This document shows positions 43,922 to 53,190 of a DNA stretch of 64,000 nt, one piece after another. This DNA comes from Asaia sp037151935 (lineage in GTDB: Bacteria; Pseudomonadota; Alphaproteobacteria; Acetobacterales; Acetobacteraceae). The position numbers and the translations under genes were made by a program. The stretch spans positions 62,001 through 126,000 of the forward strand of contig NZ_CP157575.1 in NCBI RefSeq assembly GCF_051628905.1, given 5' to 3'. Every line of letters begins with the position of its first letter. Within the stretch, counting starts at the first letter, position 1. The notes below the pieces were generated by a model that ran no database searches, was not told where the DNA came from, and saw only the letters and a program-made list of their open reading frames with translations.

Positions 43922-45910
43922 ATGTCTCTTCATCCTGTCGTTGCTTCCGTCACCGAGCGCATTATTGAGCGCTCCGCCGTGTCGCGGCGCCGTTACCTTG
44001 CCTTGATGGAGCGCAATCGTCAGAAGGGCATTTCACGCCCGCGTCTGGCCTGCGGCAATCTGGCGCATGCCCTTGCGGCTTCAGGGGAGGACAAGGCACG
44101 TCTCATGCGCGGGGGTGGCGTCAATCTGGGCGTGATCACCAGCTATAATGACATGCTGTCGGCGCATCAGCCTTATGCGCGTTACCCCGATCAGATGAAG
44201 CTCTACGCGCGCGAGCTTGGCGCTACCGTACAGGTGGCGGGCGGCGTGCCCGCAATGTGCGATGGCGTCACGCAGGGGCAGGAGGGCATGGAGCTCTCGC
44301 TGCTGTCTCGCGACAATATCGCCATGGGCACGGCCATCGGCCTGAGCCACGGCATGTTCGAGGGCGTGGCGCTTCTGGGCATCTGCGACAAGATTGTGCC
44401 CGGTCTGCTCATGGGGGCTTTGCGCTTCGGTCATCTGCCTGCACTGCTCGTACCTGCCGGACCGATGACCTCGGGTCTGCCCAATAAGGAGAAGCAGCGT
44501 GTTCGTCAGCTTTATGCCGAGGGTAAGGTGGATTCCAGCGCCTTGATGGAGGCGGAAGCCGCCTCCTATCATAGCGCAGGCACCTGCACCTTCTACGGCA
44601 CGGCCAACACCAACCAGATGATGGTCGAGTTGATGGGGCTGATGCTTCCTGATTCCGCCTTCTGGAACCCGAATAGCCGCATCCGTCAGGCACTCAACCG
44701 CAAGGCCGTTCAGCGTCTGGTCGAAATTGCGCGACCGGGTGACGATCACCGTCCGCTGGCCCAGCTCGTGGATGAGAAGGCGATCGTCAACGCGGCGGTT
44801 GGGCTCCTCGCGACGGGTGGCTCGACCAATCACGCTATTCATCTTCCGGCAATTGCGCGCGCTGCGGGCATCTGCATCGACTGGAGCGATCTCGACACGC
44901 TCTCCGCAGCCGTGCCCTTGCTGACCCGCGCCTATCCGAATGGTTCGGCTGACGTGAATGCCATGCAGGAGGCGGGCGGGTTGCCGACCCTCATCGCCGC
45001 GCTCTGCGATGGTGGCATGCTGCATCAGGATATCCTCACCGTCTCCAAGGGCGGGTTCGCCGATTACGCCTGCCGCGCCCGTCTCGAAGGCGAGGCCCTG
45101 CTCTACAGTGCGGCCCGTGCGTCTGCAGATCGTGGCGTGTTGCGCGACACGAAAGACCCGTTCCGCAAGGATGGTGGCATGCGCCTCGTTCAGGGTTCGC
45201 TGGGAAGGGGTATCTACAAGACCAGCGCCGTCGATGACGATCGTCAGACCATCGAGGCCCCGGCTGCCGTGTTCCACACGCAGGAAGACGTCATCAGTGC
45301 CTTCAAGGCCGGAAAGCTCAATCGCGATGTAATCGTGGTCGTGCGTTTTCAGGGTCCTGACGCCAATGGTATGCCCGAGCTGCATCGCCTGACCCCGACC
45401 CTCGCCGTGTTGCAGGACAAGGGCTATCGCGTGGCGCTGCTGACCGACGGGCGCATGTCTGGCGCAAGCGGCAAGGTGCCTGCGGCTATTCATATCTGCC
45501 CCGAGGCACAGTCAGGCGGCCCGATTGCCTGCATTGAGGATGGCGATATCCTGCGCATCTGCGCCCAGCGGGGCGAGATTGAAGCCTTGGTCGATCCTGC
45601 GATATGGGAAGCGCGCAAGCCTGCGCAGCCGCCACTGGCAGGGGCAGGCACGGGGCGCGAACTGTTCGCCCTCATGCGCAGCCGCTCCGACAGTGCGGAA
45701 AAAGGGGGATCGGCCATGCTCGCGGCCATGGAAGACGTGATGGATAGTCACGGCGCGGAACTCGATAAGGAAGATATTCATGCTCGACACGACAATGCTG
45801 GACGCTGTGATGACCAAATGTCCGGTCATTCCGGTTCTGGTCATCCCGGATCTGTCACTGGCGCGCCCGATCGCGCAGGCGCTGGTCGCGGGCGGGTTGA
45901 CCACGCTTGA
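43922..45910 (+). CDS. edd: 6-phosphogluconate dehydratase (C-terminally extended reading frame)
   Basis: The 662-residue frame encodes the Entner-Doudoroff dehydratase, an Fe-S enzyme making KDPG from 6-phosphogluconate. The two ILVD/Edd signatures are present: GICDKIVPGLL (with the cluster Cys) and LTDGRMSGASGKVPAA, and GTCTFYGTANTNQMM lies between. Usual Edd proteins are about 605-610 residues, ending near AAMEDVMDSHGAEL here. Instead the frame continues about 45 residues (Gly/Arg-rich, no homology visible) to a stop at 45908-45910, 131 nt inside eda. Either an original stop was lost or this species has an extended tail. Confidence 0.95.
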   Translation: MSLHPVVASVTERIIERSAVSRRRYLALMERNRQKGISRPRLACGNLAHALAASGEDKARLMRGGGVNLGVITSYNDMLSAHQPYARYPDQMKLYARELGATVQVAGGVPAMCDGVTQGQEGMELSLLSRDNIAMGTAIGLSHGMFEGVALLGICDKIVPGLLMGALRFGHLPALLVPAGPMTSGLPNKEKQRVRQLYAEGKVDSSALMEAEAASYHSAGTCTFYGTANTNQMMVELMGLMLPDSAFWNPNSRIRQALNRKAVQRLVEIARPGDDHRPLAQLVDEKAIVNAAVGLLATGGSTNHAIHLPAIARAAGICIDWSDLDTLSAAVPLLTRAYPNGSADVNAMQEAGGLPTLIAALCDGGMLHQDILTVSKGGFADYACRARLEGEALLYSAARASADRGVLRDTKDPFRKDGGMRLVQGSLGRGIYKTSAVDDDRQTIEAPAAVFHTQEDVISAFKAGKLNRDVIVVVRFQGPDANGMPELHRLTPTLAVLQDKGYRVALLTDGRMSGASGKVPAAIHICPEAQSGGPIACIEDGDILRICAQRGEIEALVDPAIWEARKPAQPPLAGAGTGRELFALMRSRSDSAEKGGSAMLAAMEDVMDSHGAELDKEDIHARHDNAGRCDDQMSGHSGSGHPGSVTGAPDRAGAGRGRVDHA

Positions 45911-46400
45911 AGTGACCTTGCGCACCGATTGTGCGCTTGAGGCCATCCGCGAGATGTCGAAGGTGGAAGGCGCTCATGTCGGCGCCGGCACCGTGCTGAA
46001 TGGTGACGATCTGTCGCGCGCCGTCGATGCGGGCGCGCAGTTCATCGTCAGCCCGGGCCTTACGCCTGAGGTGGCCGCGGCCGCGCAGCGCCATGACGTG
46101 CCGCTTCTGCCGGGTGTGGCCAATGCGGGTGACATCATGCGCGGTCTCGATATGGGGCTGAGCCGTTTCAAGTTCTTTCCTGCCATGGCCAATGGCGGTT
46201 TGCCCGCGCTGAAGGCGCTGGCCTCTGTTTTCGGTAAAGTGCGTTTTTGTCCGACGGGCGGTATCAGTGAAGACAATGCCGCCGAATGGCTGGCTGAATC
46301 GGCAGTGAGCTGTGTCGGCGGTTCATGGCTGACGAGCGGTCCATTCGATGCCGGTGCAATTGAATCGCGCGCTCATCGGGCCTCCCATCTCGGCCGCTGA
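45780..46400 (+). CDS. eda: KDPG aldolase (2-keto-3-deoxy-6-phosphogluconate aldolase)
   Basis: A 206-residue class I aldolase that splits KDPG to pyruvate and glyceraldehyde-3-P. Schiff-base Lys131 is in RFKFFPAM, Glu44 and Arg48 in LEVTLRTD, and the phosphate loop is CPTGGIS. The ATG at 45780 follows AAGGA at a proper distance, which supports this start even though edd is still open there; internal Mets at 45795 or 45810 are alternatives. It is coupled to edd by the long overlap. Confidence 0.96.
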   Translation: MLDTTMLDAVMTKCPVIPVLVIPDLSLARPIAQALVAGGLTTLEVTLRTDCALEAIREMSKVEGAHVGAGTVLNGDDLSRAVDAGAQFIVSPGLTPEVAAAAQRHDVPLLPGVANAGDIMRGLDMGLSRFKFFPAMANGGLPALKALASVFGKVRFCPTGGISEDNAAEWLAESAVSCVGGSWLTSGPFDAGAIESRAHRASHLGR

Positions 46401-46633
46401 ACCGAAAACAACGCTGGGCTGCAAGCATGACGCTCGTCAGACAGGGCGTGGCGCAACAAGGGGAGGGAAGACGGTCGAGCTGATCTCTTTTCCCATCCCT
46501 CTAGTGCGAGTTTTCTGACGAGTAAGATAAGTTTTATCCATGTGTCGATTGCAACGACGCGCGGAATCGCCGAATAAAGTTTCATGTCTCAGAAGAGTGC
46601 CCTTGCAGAGTTTCATGGTGGTGAAGCGCGCCC

Positions 46634-48193
46634 ATGACCAAACAGGGGCGTTCCTATTTTGGATTGGCCGGGGTCATCGTTCTCGCGATGACGACCGAGC
46701 TTAACGAACAGGTCTCGTCACAATCCCTGCCCGATATTCTCGGTGGCCTTGGCCTCAGCCACGATGCCGGAACGTGGTTCAACAGCCTGTATCTCTCGGC
46801 AGAAATTTTCGGCATGTCGCTTGCGCCGTGGCTTGCGCTGACCTTTGTCGTGCGGCGATTTGCGATCTGCGTTGCCCTGACTGCGAGCCTGTCCGCCTCG
46901 CTCATTCCTTTTACCGATAATCTGACACTGCTTTACGGCCTGCGTATCGTTGAAGGTCTCGCCGGGGGCTTTGCTATCCCTCTTGTGCTGATGATCGCAC
47001 TGCGTGTTCTGGCGCCGCCAATCCGGCTCTACGGGCTCGCTGCTTATTCGCTGACAGCCACGTTTTTCCCCAATCTGAGTACGGCTCTTGCTGGCCTCTG
47101 GACAGATCTGGTCGATTGGCGATTCGTGTTCTGGCAGGCTGTGCCGTTCGGCAGTCTGGCCATTTCGCTACTCTGGTATGGGCTACCAGCTGAAAAACCC
47201 AACTACAGACGTTTCAGTTATTTCGACTGGAAAGGCGCCTTCCTCATCCTGTTCGGATTCGGGTCGTTTTCGACCATGCTGCAGCAGGGCGACCGTTTTG
47301 ACTGGTTCAATTCACCCGCTATCTGCGTGTTGGCGCTTGTCGCTCTGATCTGCCTGCCTTTGCTGGTTTATAATGAATGGAACCAGCATACGCCGCTTTT
47401 CCGCTTCCAGCTTCTGGGCAGACGGAATTTTGCCTATGGCGCCTCGACATTGCTGATTTTTCTGGTGGTCTCGCTTGCGTCATCCACGCTGCCCGCGAGT
47501 TTTTTGCAGGAGGTGGCCGGTTACCGACCCGAGCAGATCTATCTCGTCACGCTCGAAATAGCCTGCATCCAGTTGATCATGCTGCCTCTGATGGCCCTGG
47601 TGCTCAACAGTAAAGCGGTCGATAGCCGTATCGTCAGTCTGCTCGGTATGATGCTGATTCTCATGGCCTGTGCGGGGGACAGCTTCATGACCGTCGGGTG
47701 GAACCGCAACGAGTTCTATCTCTGGCAGATTTTCATGGGGGCGGGTGAAGCCATGATCGTCATGCCCCTGCTGATGATGTCGACAAATTCGCTCGTCCCT
47801 GCAGAGGGGCCGTTTGCGGCGGCGATGGTGAACACGCCGCGCGCCGTCGCGCAGGCCATCGGAATCTGGCTTTTGCAGCTTATCCATCGCTGGCGGGGTG
47901 GGTTGCATTCCAACCGTCTGACGGATCGTATCGGCGTCGATCGCTATCGCACCTATCAGGCCAATGCGCTCCCCCTTCAGAAACCCGCGCCACTCTTGCC
48001 CGATGGGACGCCGCGCTCGGCAGATTCGCTCGTGACGTTCAAGTCGCAACTGGCGCACCAGACGACGGTTCTGGAATTATCCGACGCCTATATGATTATT
48101 GCCGCCATTACGGTTTGTCTGATGGTGTCGGTGCTCCTGTTGCCGCAGCGTACTTTTCCTCCCCGTCTCATGTTCATAAAGAAACAGTCCTGA
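46634..48193 (+). CDS. DHA2-type MFS multidrug transporter
   Basis: A 519-residue, about 14-segment inner membrane drug:H+ antiporter of the EmrB/DHA2 group. The N-terminal AMTTELNEQVSSQSLPDI is the usual start of TM1, and LRIVEGLAGGFAIPLVL carries the RI-EGLGGG-like motif. The last 60 residues form a hydrophilic loop and one more membrane segment. It begins the operon with a HlyD-type fusion protein (3 nt gap) and an outer membrane factor, so it should form a tripartite efflux system. Substrate unknown and no local regulator is seen. Confidence 0.9.
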   Translation: MTKQGRSYFGLAGVIVLAMTTELNEQVSSQSLPDILGGLGLSHDAGTWFNSLYLSAEIFGMSLAPWLALTFVVRRFAICVALTASLSASLIPFTDNLTLLYGLRIVEGLAGGFAIPLVLMIALRVLAPPIRLYGLAAYSLTATFFPNLSTALAGLWTDLVDWRFVFWQAVPFGSLAISLLWYGLPAEKPNYRRFSYFDWKGAFLILFGFGSFSTMLQQGDRFDWFNSPAICVLALVALICLPLLVYNEWNQHTPLFRFQLLGRRNFAYGASTLLIFLVVSLASSTLPASFLQEVAGYRPEQIYLVTLEIACIQLIMLPLMALVLNSKAVDSRIVSLLGMMLILMACAGDSFMTVGWNRNEFYLWQIFMGAGEAMIVMPLLMMSTNSLVPAEGPFAAAMVNTPRAVAQAIGIWLLQLIHRWRGGLHSNRLTDRIGVDRYRTYQANALPLQKPAPLLPDGTPRSADSLVTFKSQLAHQTTVLELSDAYMIIAAITVCLMVSVLLLPQRTFPPRLMFIKKQS

Positions 48194-48196
48194 CCC

Positions 48197-49291
48197 ATGG
48201 CTTCTGACGATCAAGAAAGCGCCCCGGCAAAATGGCCGTTCGTCGTTACGGCACTTGTCATCGTGGTTTTCTGCGGTGTCGTTCTGGCAATTATCTTCCT
48301 GCCGACCCGACATGTATGGACGAATGACGCCTATGTGACGGCACATTACGCCACCATCGCCCCACGTGTGCCGGGGCAGGTGGTCAAAGTGCTGGTGGAC
48401 GACAATCAGAGCGTTAAGGCGGGTCAGGTTCTCGCCAGGCTAGACCCGAGCGACTATGAGACGGCCCTCATGCGTAGCAAGGCGCAGCTGGTGCATGACC
48501 AGGCCCTCGTAAGCGACGCTCAGGCCTCCGTCGAGCGTCAGCCGAGCATGATCGAGGAGAGCAAGGCAGAGGCGGCGCGCATCAGTGCACAGCTGGTCTA
48601 TGCCCGTCAGAATGCCCAGCGTTATCATAACCTGGCCCAGACAGGGGCGGGCTCCAATCAGGAGCGTCAACTTACCGACGCCTCCATGAGAGAGATGGAG
48701 GCCAATCTCCGCAGCATGAACGCCCGTATCGCGGCAGCGGAAGCCGATATCCCCATTCTGCGCGCGCGGCACGAAGCGTCGCTCAAGACGCTGGAAATCG
48801 ACAGGGCAATCATCAGGCAGGATGAACTCAATCTCTCCTATACCGAGATACGGGCACCATTTGACGGAATGGTCGGCGAAAAGACCGTCCAGGCTGGCAA
48901 TTATGTGGCTCCCGGCGCGGCCTTGATGGCTGTCGTGCCCATGGATCAGCTCTGGATCATGGCGAACTATCGCGAGCTCGCCTTGCGCCACATGCGGCCC
49001 GGCCAGCATGCGCGTATCCATGTCGATGCCTATGACATGGATCTGGACGGTATCGTAGACAGTATTCCTCCGGCTTCCGGTGCGGCGTTCGCGCCTATTG
49101 CACCGGAAAATGCCACCGGCAATTTCACCAAGATCGTGCAGAGATTGCCGGTAAAGATCATTGTCGCTCCCAATCAGCCTTTGGCGAAGCTGCTGCGCAT
49201 GGGATTTTCGGTCGAAACAAGCGTCGATACGCATCTCGAGAATGTGGTCGATGAGCAGCAGCACAGCGCGACCGGAATTACCGCCCGATGA
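48197..49291 (+). CDS. HlyD/EmrA-family membrane fusion protein
   Basis: A 364-residue periplasmic adaptor with one N-terminal membrane anchor (about residues 13-36, VVTALVIVVFCGVVLAIIF). The lipoyl half-motifs are APRVPGQVVKVLVDDNQSVKAG and, after the alpha-hairpin, ELNLSYTEIRAPFDG. The beta-barrel part follows. It links the DHA2 pump to the outer membrane factor. It starts 3 nt after the pump gene and overlaps the next gene by 4 nt. Confidence 0.94.
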   Translation: MASDDQESAPAKWPFVVTALVIVVFCGVVLAIIFLPTRHVWTNDAYVTAHYATIAPRVPGQVVKVLVDDNQSVKAGQVLARLDPSDYETALMRSKAQLVHDQALVSDAQASVERQPSMIEESKAEAARISAQLVYARQNAQRYHNLAQTGAGSNQERQLTDASMREMEANLRSMNARIAAAEADIPILRARHEASLKTLEIDRAIIRQDELNLSYTEIRAPFDGMVGEKTVQAGNYVAPGAALMAVVPMDQLWIMANYRELALRHMRPGQHARIHVDAYDMDLDGIVDSIPPASGAAFAPIAPENATGNFTKIVQRLPVKIIVAPNQPLAKLLRMGFSVETSVDTHLENVVDEQQHSATGITAR

Positions 49292-50751
49292 GGCGTCCCG
49301 CTCGCCTGGCTGCGTCGTCGCTCGCAATGACCCTGCTTGCAGGCTGTACGATGGGCCCCGATTTCAGGCGTCCGGATATCACAGCCCCCACGCAGTATGA
49401 ACAGCAGCCTCAAGGGCTGGCTGGCACGACTTATGGCGGTCCTGTCGATATCGCGTGGTGGAAACTCTTCAACGACCCAGAGCTCAACCGGCTGATCGAT
49501 CGTCTCGCAGTACAGAATATCGATCTTCAACGCGGGATGCAGCGTATCGAGGAAGCCCGGTCGCAGACGCGTATCGCCGCAGCACAGGGCCTACCCAATA
49601 TGGGCTGGGCCGGCTCGTACACCCGCACGCATCAGAGTGAAACGGGGTTTATCTCTCTCGTTCAGCCCAGAGCGGGTGCGCCAAACGAGTATGACTTCTT
49701 TCAGAACACGCTAGGCGCGTCGTGGGATCTCGATCTTTTCGGACAGATCAGACGCGCGGTCGAGGCGCAACACGCCACCCAGGAAGCTGCGGTCGAGGCA
49801 CGCCATGGTCTCGCTCTGAGCACGCTGGCAACGCTCGTCAATTCCTATATGCAGCTTCGGGGCGTGCAGGACCAGATCGCCATAACCGAACGCCATCTGG
49901 CGGTTGCCGAGCATGATGTGGCGCTCGTTGAGTCACGCTTTGGCAATGGCGCGGCGACGACACTCGACCTTGCGCAGGCGCGCACCGAGCAGGCGAATAC
50001 GGCGTCGGCCTTGCCTACGCTCAAAAATGCCGAGAGCGCGTTGATCAATGCTATCGGGTTGTTGCTCGATGAGCCGCCGCGCAGCCTCGCCGTTGAACTG
50101 GCGCGACGCGATGGCGCTCTGCCGATTATTGTGCCTGCGGCGCCGATCGGTCTTCCCTCGGCACTCGCACGCAGACGGCCCGATATTCGCGAGGCGGAGG
50201 CGCGCCTCCATGCGGCCACCGCCGGGGTCGGGGTTGCGATTGCTGCATTCTATCCTGATATCACCCTGACCGGGCAGATGGGCACCCAGACTCTCTCCGC
50301 CGCCAATTTCTTCTCTTTACCCTCGCGTCAGTTCGCCACAGGGCCGACGCTCTCGGTGCCGCTTTTCGAGGGTGGACGCCTGCGCGGGACGTTGGCCCTG
50401 AGAAAAGCCGAGCAGAAAGACGCGGCGCTGGCGTTTCATCAGACGGTGATGACGGCCTGGAACGAGGTGGACAATGCGCTGACTGCCTATGCGCAGGCGC
50501 AAAAGCGCCTCGTTCAGACAGAAATTGCCTGGCAGGAAAGCCGCAAGGCGGTGTCGATTGCCCAGCAGCAATACCGTGAAGGAGCGGTCGATTTCCTGCA
50601 AGTCGACACGACCGAGCGTGCGGCGCTTGAGGCAGAGGCGAATTTCTCCGCCAACCGTATCCAGATAGCGACGTCTTTCGTCTCGCTCTACCGGGCTCTG
50701 GGTGGTGGATGGGAATACCCGGCATTTACTGGAAAAAATATCGCAAAATGA
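49288..50751 (+). CDS. NodT-family outer membrane efflux lipoprotein
   Basis: A 487-residue TolC-like outer membrane factor with a lipoprotein signal: the lipobox LAGC with Cys20, following a hydrophobic LAASSLAMTL core. NodT/OprM-type text: GPDFRRPD near the mature start, WWKLFNDPELNRLIDRL, SWDLDLFGQIRRAVEA and the later RRPDIREAEARLHAAT and VPLFEGGRLRGTL. It closes the efflux operon. A 9-bp stem-loop covers its stop codon. Confidence 0.95.
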   Translation: MRRPARLAASSLAMTLLAGCTMGPDFRRPDITAPTQYEQQPQGLAGTTYGGPVDIAWWKLFNDPELNRLIDRLAVQNIDLQRGMQRIEEARSQTRIAAAQGLPNMGWAGSYTRTHQSETGFISLVQPRAGAPNEYDFFQNTLGASWDLDLFGQIRRAVEAQHATQEAAVEARHGLALSTLATLVNSYMQLRGVQDQIAITERHLAVAEHDVALVESRFGNGAATTLDLAQARTEQANTASALPTLKNAESALINAIGLLLDEPPRSLAVELARRDGALPIIVPAAPIGLPSALARRRPDIREAEARLHAATAGVGVAIAAFYPDITLTGQMGTQTLSAANFFSLPSRQFATGPTLSVPLFEGGRLRGTLALRKAEQKDAALAFHQTVMTAWNEVDNALTAYAQAQKRLVQTEIAWQESRKAVSIAQQQYREGAVDFLQVDTTERAALEAEANFSANRIQIATSFVSLYRALGGGWEYPAFTGKNIAK

Positions 50752-50774
50752 GGAGGTTGAAATATCCTCCTCAT
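50748..50774 (+). terminator. Stem-loop over the stop codon of the efflux operon
   Basis: ATGAGGAGG (50748-50756, containing the TGA stop) pairs with CCTCCTCAT (50766-50774) over a 9-nt loop. No T run follows. It may act as a 3' stem protecting the transcript or as a weak terminator. Confidence 0.5.
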
Positions 50775-50987
50775 AATATGAAAGAAGTCTTTCTTTTGTT
50801 GCCTGGTATGTTTTGATCTCACATATGATCTGGATTATACAAATTGCTGTTAATAAAAGATATTTTGAATTTATACCTCCTGTGAGCGCTGGTTCTCGTA
50901 TCTCCGGAAACCGCTCACAAAATCAAAAAACTCGGCTTTAGAATCAATAAGATGGACGTAGGAGTCAAAGCGGTGCCATAAGGCGGC

Positions 50988-51521
50988 ATGATCGGACGTT
51001 CTCATATCGTTCTTGGTGTCGCCTCCGCTGTGACCGCCTCATCCATGGGCTATGTGCCCCTTTCGTTTGTGAGCCTATGTGCGGCAGGCCTTGGTAGTCT
51101 GGCGCCCGATCTCGACACCGAGAGATCGCTTCTTGGTTGCCGCATGGTGTGGTTGTCGAGACCGCTATCCCGGCTATGGGGCCACCGCACCATTACGCAT
51201 TCCTTTTTCGTGCCGCTGCTCGCCGCGTGGGCGCTGATCCATTTCAATGGCGTGGCGTCGCTACATTCCGCCTGGGGCGCCTTTCTGATCGGCTATCTCA
51301 GCCATATCGTGGCCGATCTGATGACCGGAGGCTGTTGGGCGCTTTACCCTCTGTCGAAAAACAGGGTGTCTCTCTGGCCCTACGCAAAGACAGGCAGTTT
51401 CAGGGAATATCTTCTGCTCGTCTGCTGCCTGGGCCTGCTGAGCTGCGTGACCTATCATTATCTCTCCCGTAATCTGCATCATGACGGGACAAGGGCGCAG
51501 CATCACGCCTTCATTGCCTAA
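50988..51521 (+). CDS. YdjM/DUF457-like inner membrane metal-dependent hydrolase
   Basis: A 177-residue membrane protein of the YdjM group, also called LexA-regulated or predicted membrane-bound metal-dependent hydrolase. Markers are the N-terminal RSHIVLGV, SLAPDLDTERSLLG, GHRTITHSFF (His ligands) and GYLSHIVADLMTGGCWALYPLS. Function is not established in the family. It precedes purH by 54 nt on the same strand; a 236-bp gap separates it from the efflux operon. Confidence 0.82.
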   Translation: MIGRSHIVLGVASAVTASSMGYVPLSFVSLCAAGLGSLAPDLDTERSLLGCRMVWLSRPLSRLWGHRTITHSFFVPLLAAWALIHFNGVASLHSAWGAFLIGYLSHIVADLMTGGCWALYPLSKNRVSLWPYAKTGSFREYLLLVCCLGLLSCVTYHYLSRNLHHDGTRAQHHAFIA

Positions 51522-51575
51522 ACGGGCGCGGGGAACTAAGAGCAGCACAGAAAATCAGCCATTCCGGAGCCCGTC

Positions 51576-53156
51576 ATGTCCTCTCCCGATCGTCTGCCCA
51601 TTCGTCGGGCGCTTCTCTCCGTTTCAGACAAGGCGGGGCTGATCGCGCTCGGCAGGGCGCTCGTCGCGCAGGGGGCGCAGCTTCTTTCGACCGGAGGCTC
51701 GGCCAAGGCGCTGCGCGATGCCGGGCTCGACGTGACAGATGTCTCCGACCATACGGGTTTTCCCGAAATTCTGGACGGCCGTGTCAAGACGCTCGTTCCG
51801 CAGATTCATGGTGGCATTCTCGGGCGCCGCGACCTTGAGGCGCATCTTGCCCAGATGGACGAGCATAATATCGCGCCGATCGATCTCGTCTGCGTCAATC
51901 TCTATCCTTTTGCGGCGACAGTGGCGTCGGGGGCTGGCGCTGAAGATTGTATCGAAAATATCGATATCGGGGGCCCGGCGCTGATACGTGCGGCAGCCAA
52001 GAATCATGCTCACGTTGTGATCCTGACAGAGCCTGCACAATATGACTCGCTCATCGACGCACTGGCTGAGGGCGGCTCCACTCTTGCCGAGCGCCAGCTC
52101 TGGGCCGGTGCCGCCTATGCCCATACTGCGGCTTATGATTCCATGATTGCTTCCTGGTTTGCAGGTCAGCGCGGCGATGCTCTGCCAGAGACCATGACGC
52201 TGAGCGGCACCCGCCGCGAGCTTCTGCGTTACGGCGAAAACCCGCATCAGAACGCGGCCTTCTACGTCACTTCAGAGAAGCGTCATGGCATTGCCACGGC
52301 GACCCAGGTTCAGGGTAAGGCGCTGAGCTATAACAACCTGAACGACACCGATGCTGCGTTCGAGGCCGTTGCCGAATTCGACAAACCGAGCGTCGTGATC
52401 GTGAAGCATGCTAATCCCTGTGGCGTAGCCAGCGCCGAGACGCTCGAAACCGCGTGGAAATCGGCGTTGAAATGCGACCCGGTTTCGGCTTTCGGCGGCA
52501 TCGTGGCGCTCAACCGCCCGCTCGATGAGGCGACGGCGGAGCAGATCGCGACGATCTTTACCGAAGTGATCGTCGCGCCCGATGCGACAGAGGGCGCAAA
52601 GACCGTGCTAAGCCGCAAGAAGAACCTGCGTCTGCTTCTGACGGGTGGTGTGCCTTCGGCAACCTCCGAGGGGCTGACGTTCAAATCCGTTGCTGGCGGT
52701 TTTCTCGCGCAGAGCCGTGACGCAGGGCAGGTGACCGAAGCCGATCTGCGCGTCGTCACCAAGCGTGCGCCCACGGACGCCGAAATGGCCGATCTTCTTT
52801 TCGCGTTCCGTGTCGCCAAGCATGTCAAATCCAACGCCGTGATCTACGCCAAGGATCGTGCGACGGTGGGCATCGGTGCGGGTCAGATGTCGCGTGTCGA
52901 TTCAGCCCGCATTGCGGCGCGCAAGAGCCTCGACGCTGCCGAAGCTGCTGGTGAAACCGTTGCCCTGACGCAAGGCTCCGTCGCCGCTTCCGACGCCTTC
53001 TTCCCGTTTGCTGACGGGCTTGAAAGCGTAATTGCAGCAGGTGCGGTCGCCGTCATCCAGCCGGGCGGGTCGATCCGCGATCAGGAAGTGATCGATGCAG
53101 CCGATGAAGCAGGAATCGCCATGGTCTTTACCGGCATGCGCCATTTCCGTCACTGA
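51576..53156 (+). CDS. purH: Bifunctional AICAR transformylase/IMP cyclohydrolase
   Basis: A 526-residue cytosolic enzyme for the last two steps of IMP synthesis. The N-terminal MGS-like IMP cyclohydrolase domain contains LLSTGGSAKALRDAG and RVKTLVPQIHGGILGRR. The C-terminal transformylase domain contains the catalytic KHANPCGVA, FGGIVALNRP, and the Asn/Lys-rich SDAFFPFADGLE with IQPGGSIRDQEV. Full length, intact motifs. Confidence 0.97.
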   Translation: MSSPDRLPIRRALLSVSDKAGLIALGRALVAQGAQLLSTGGSAKALRDAGLDVTDVSDHTGFPEILDGRVKTLVPQIHGGILGRRDLEAHLAQMDEHNIAPIDLVCVNLYPFAATVASGAGAEDCIENIDIGGPALIRAAAKNHAHVVILTEPAQYDSLIDALAEGGSTLAERQLWAGAAYAHTAAYDSMIASWFAGQRGDALPETMTLSGTRRELLRYGENPHQNAAFYVTSEKRHGIATATQVQGKALSYNNLNDTDAAFEAVAEFDKPSVVIVKHANPCGVASAETLETAWKSALKCDPVSAFGGIVALNRPLDEATAEQIATIFTEVIVAPDATEGAKTVLSRKKNLRLLLTGGVPSATSEGLTFKSVAGGFLAQSRDAGQVTEADLRVVTKRAPTDAEMADLLFAFRVAKHVKSNAVIYAKDRATVGIGAGQMSRVDSARIAARKSLDAAEAAGETVALTQGSVAASDAFFPFADGLESVIAAGAVAVIQPGGSIRDQEVIDAADEAGIAMVFTGMRHFRH

Positions 53157-53190
53157 CGGTCAGGTCATCGGGTCGAAACAGGAGGGCAGA

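Noticed and set aside
44081..45493. 470-codon frame antisense to edd
   Set aside because: Shadow frame of a conserved enzyme; composition driven by edd codons.
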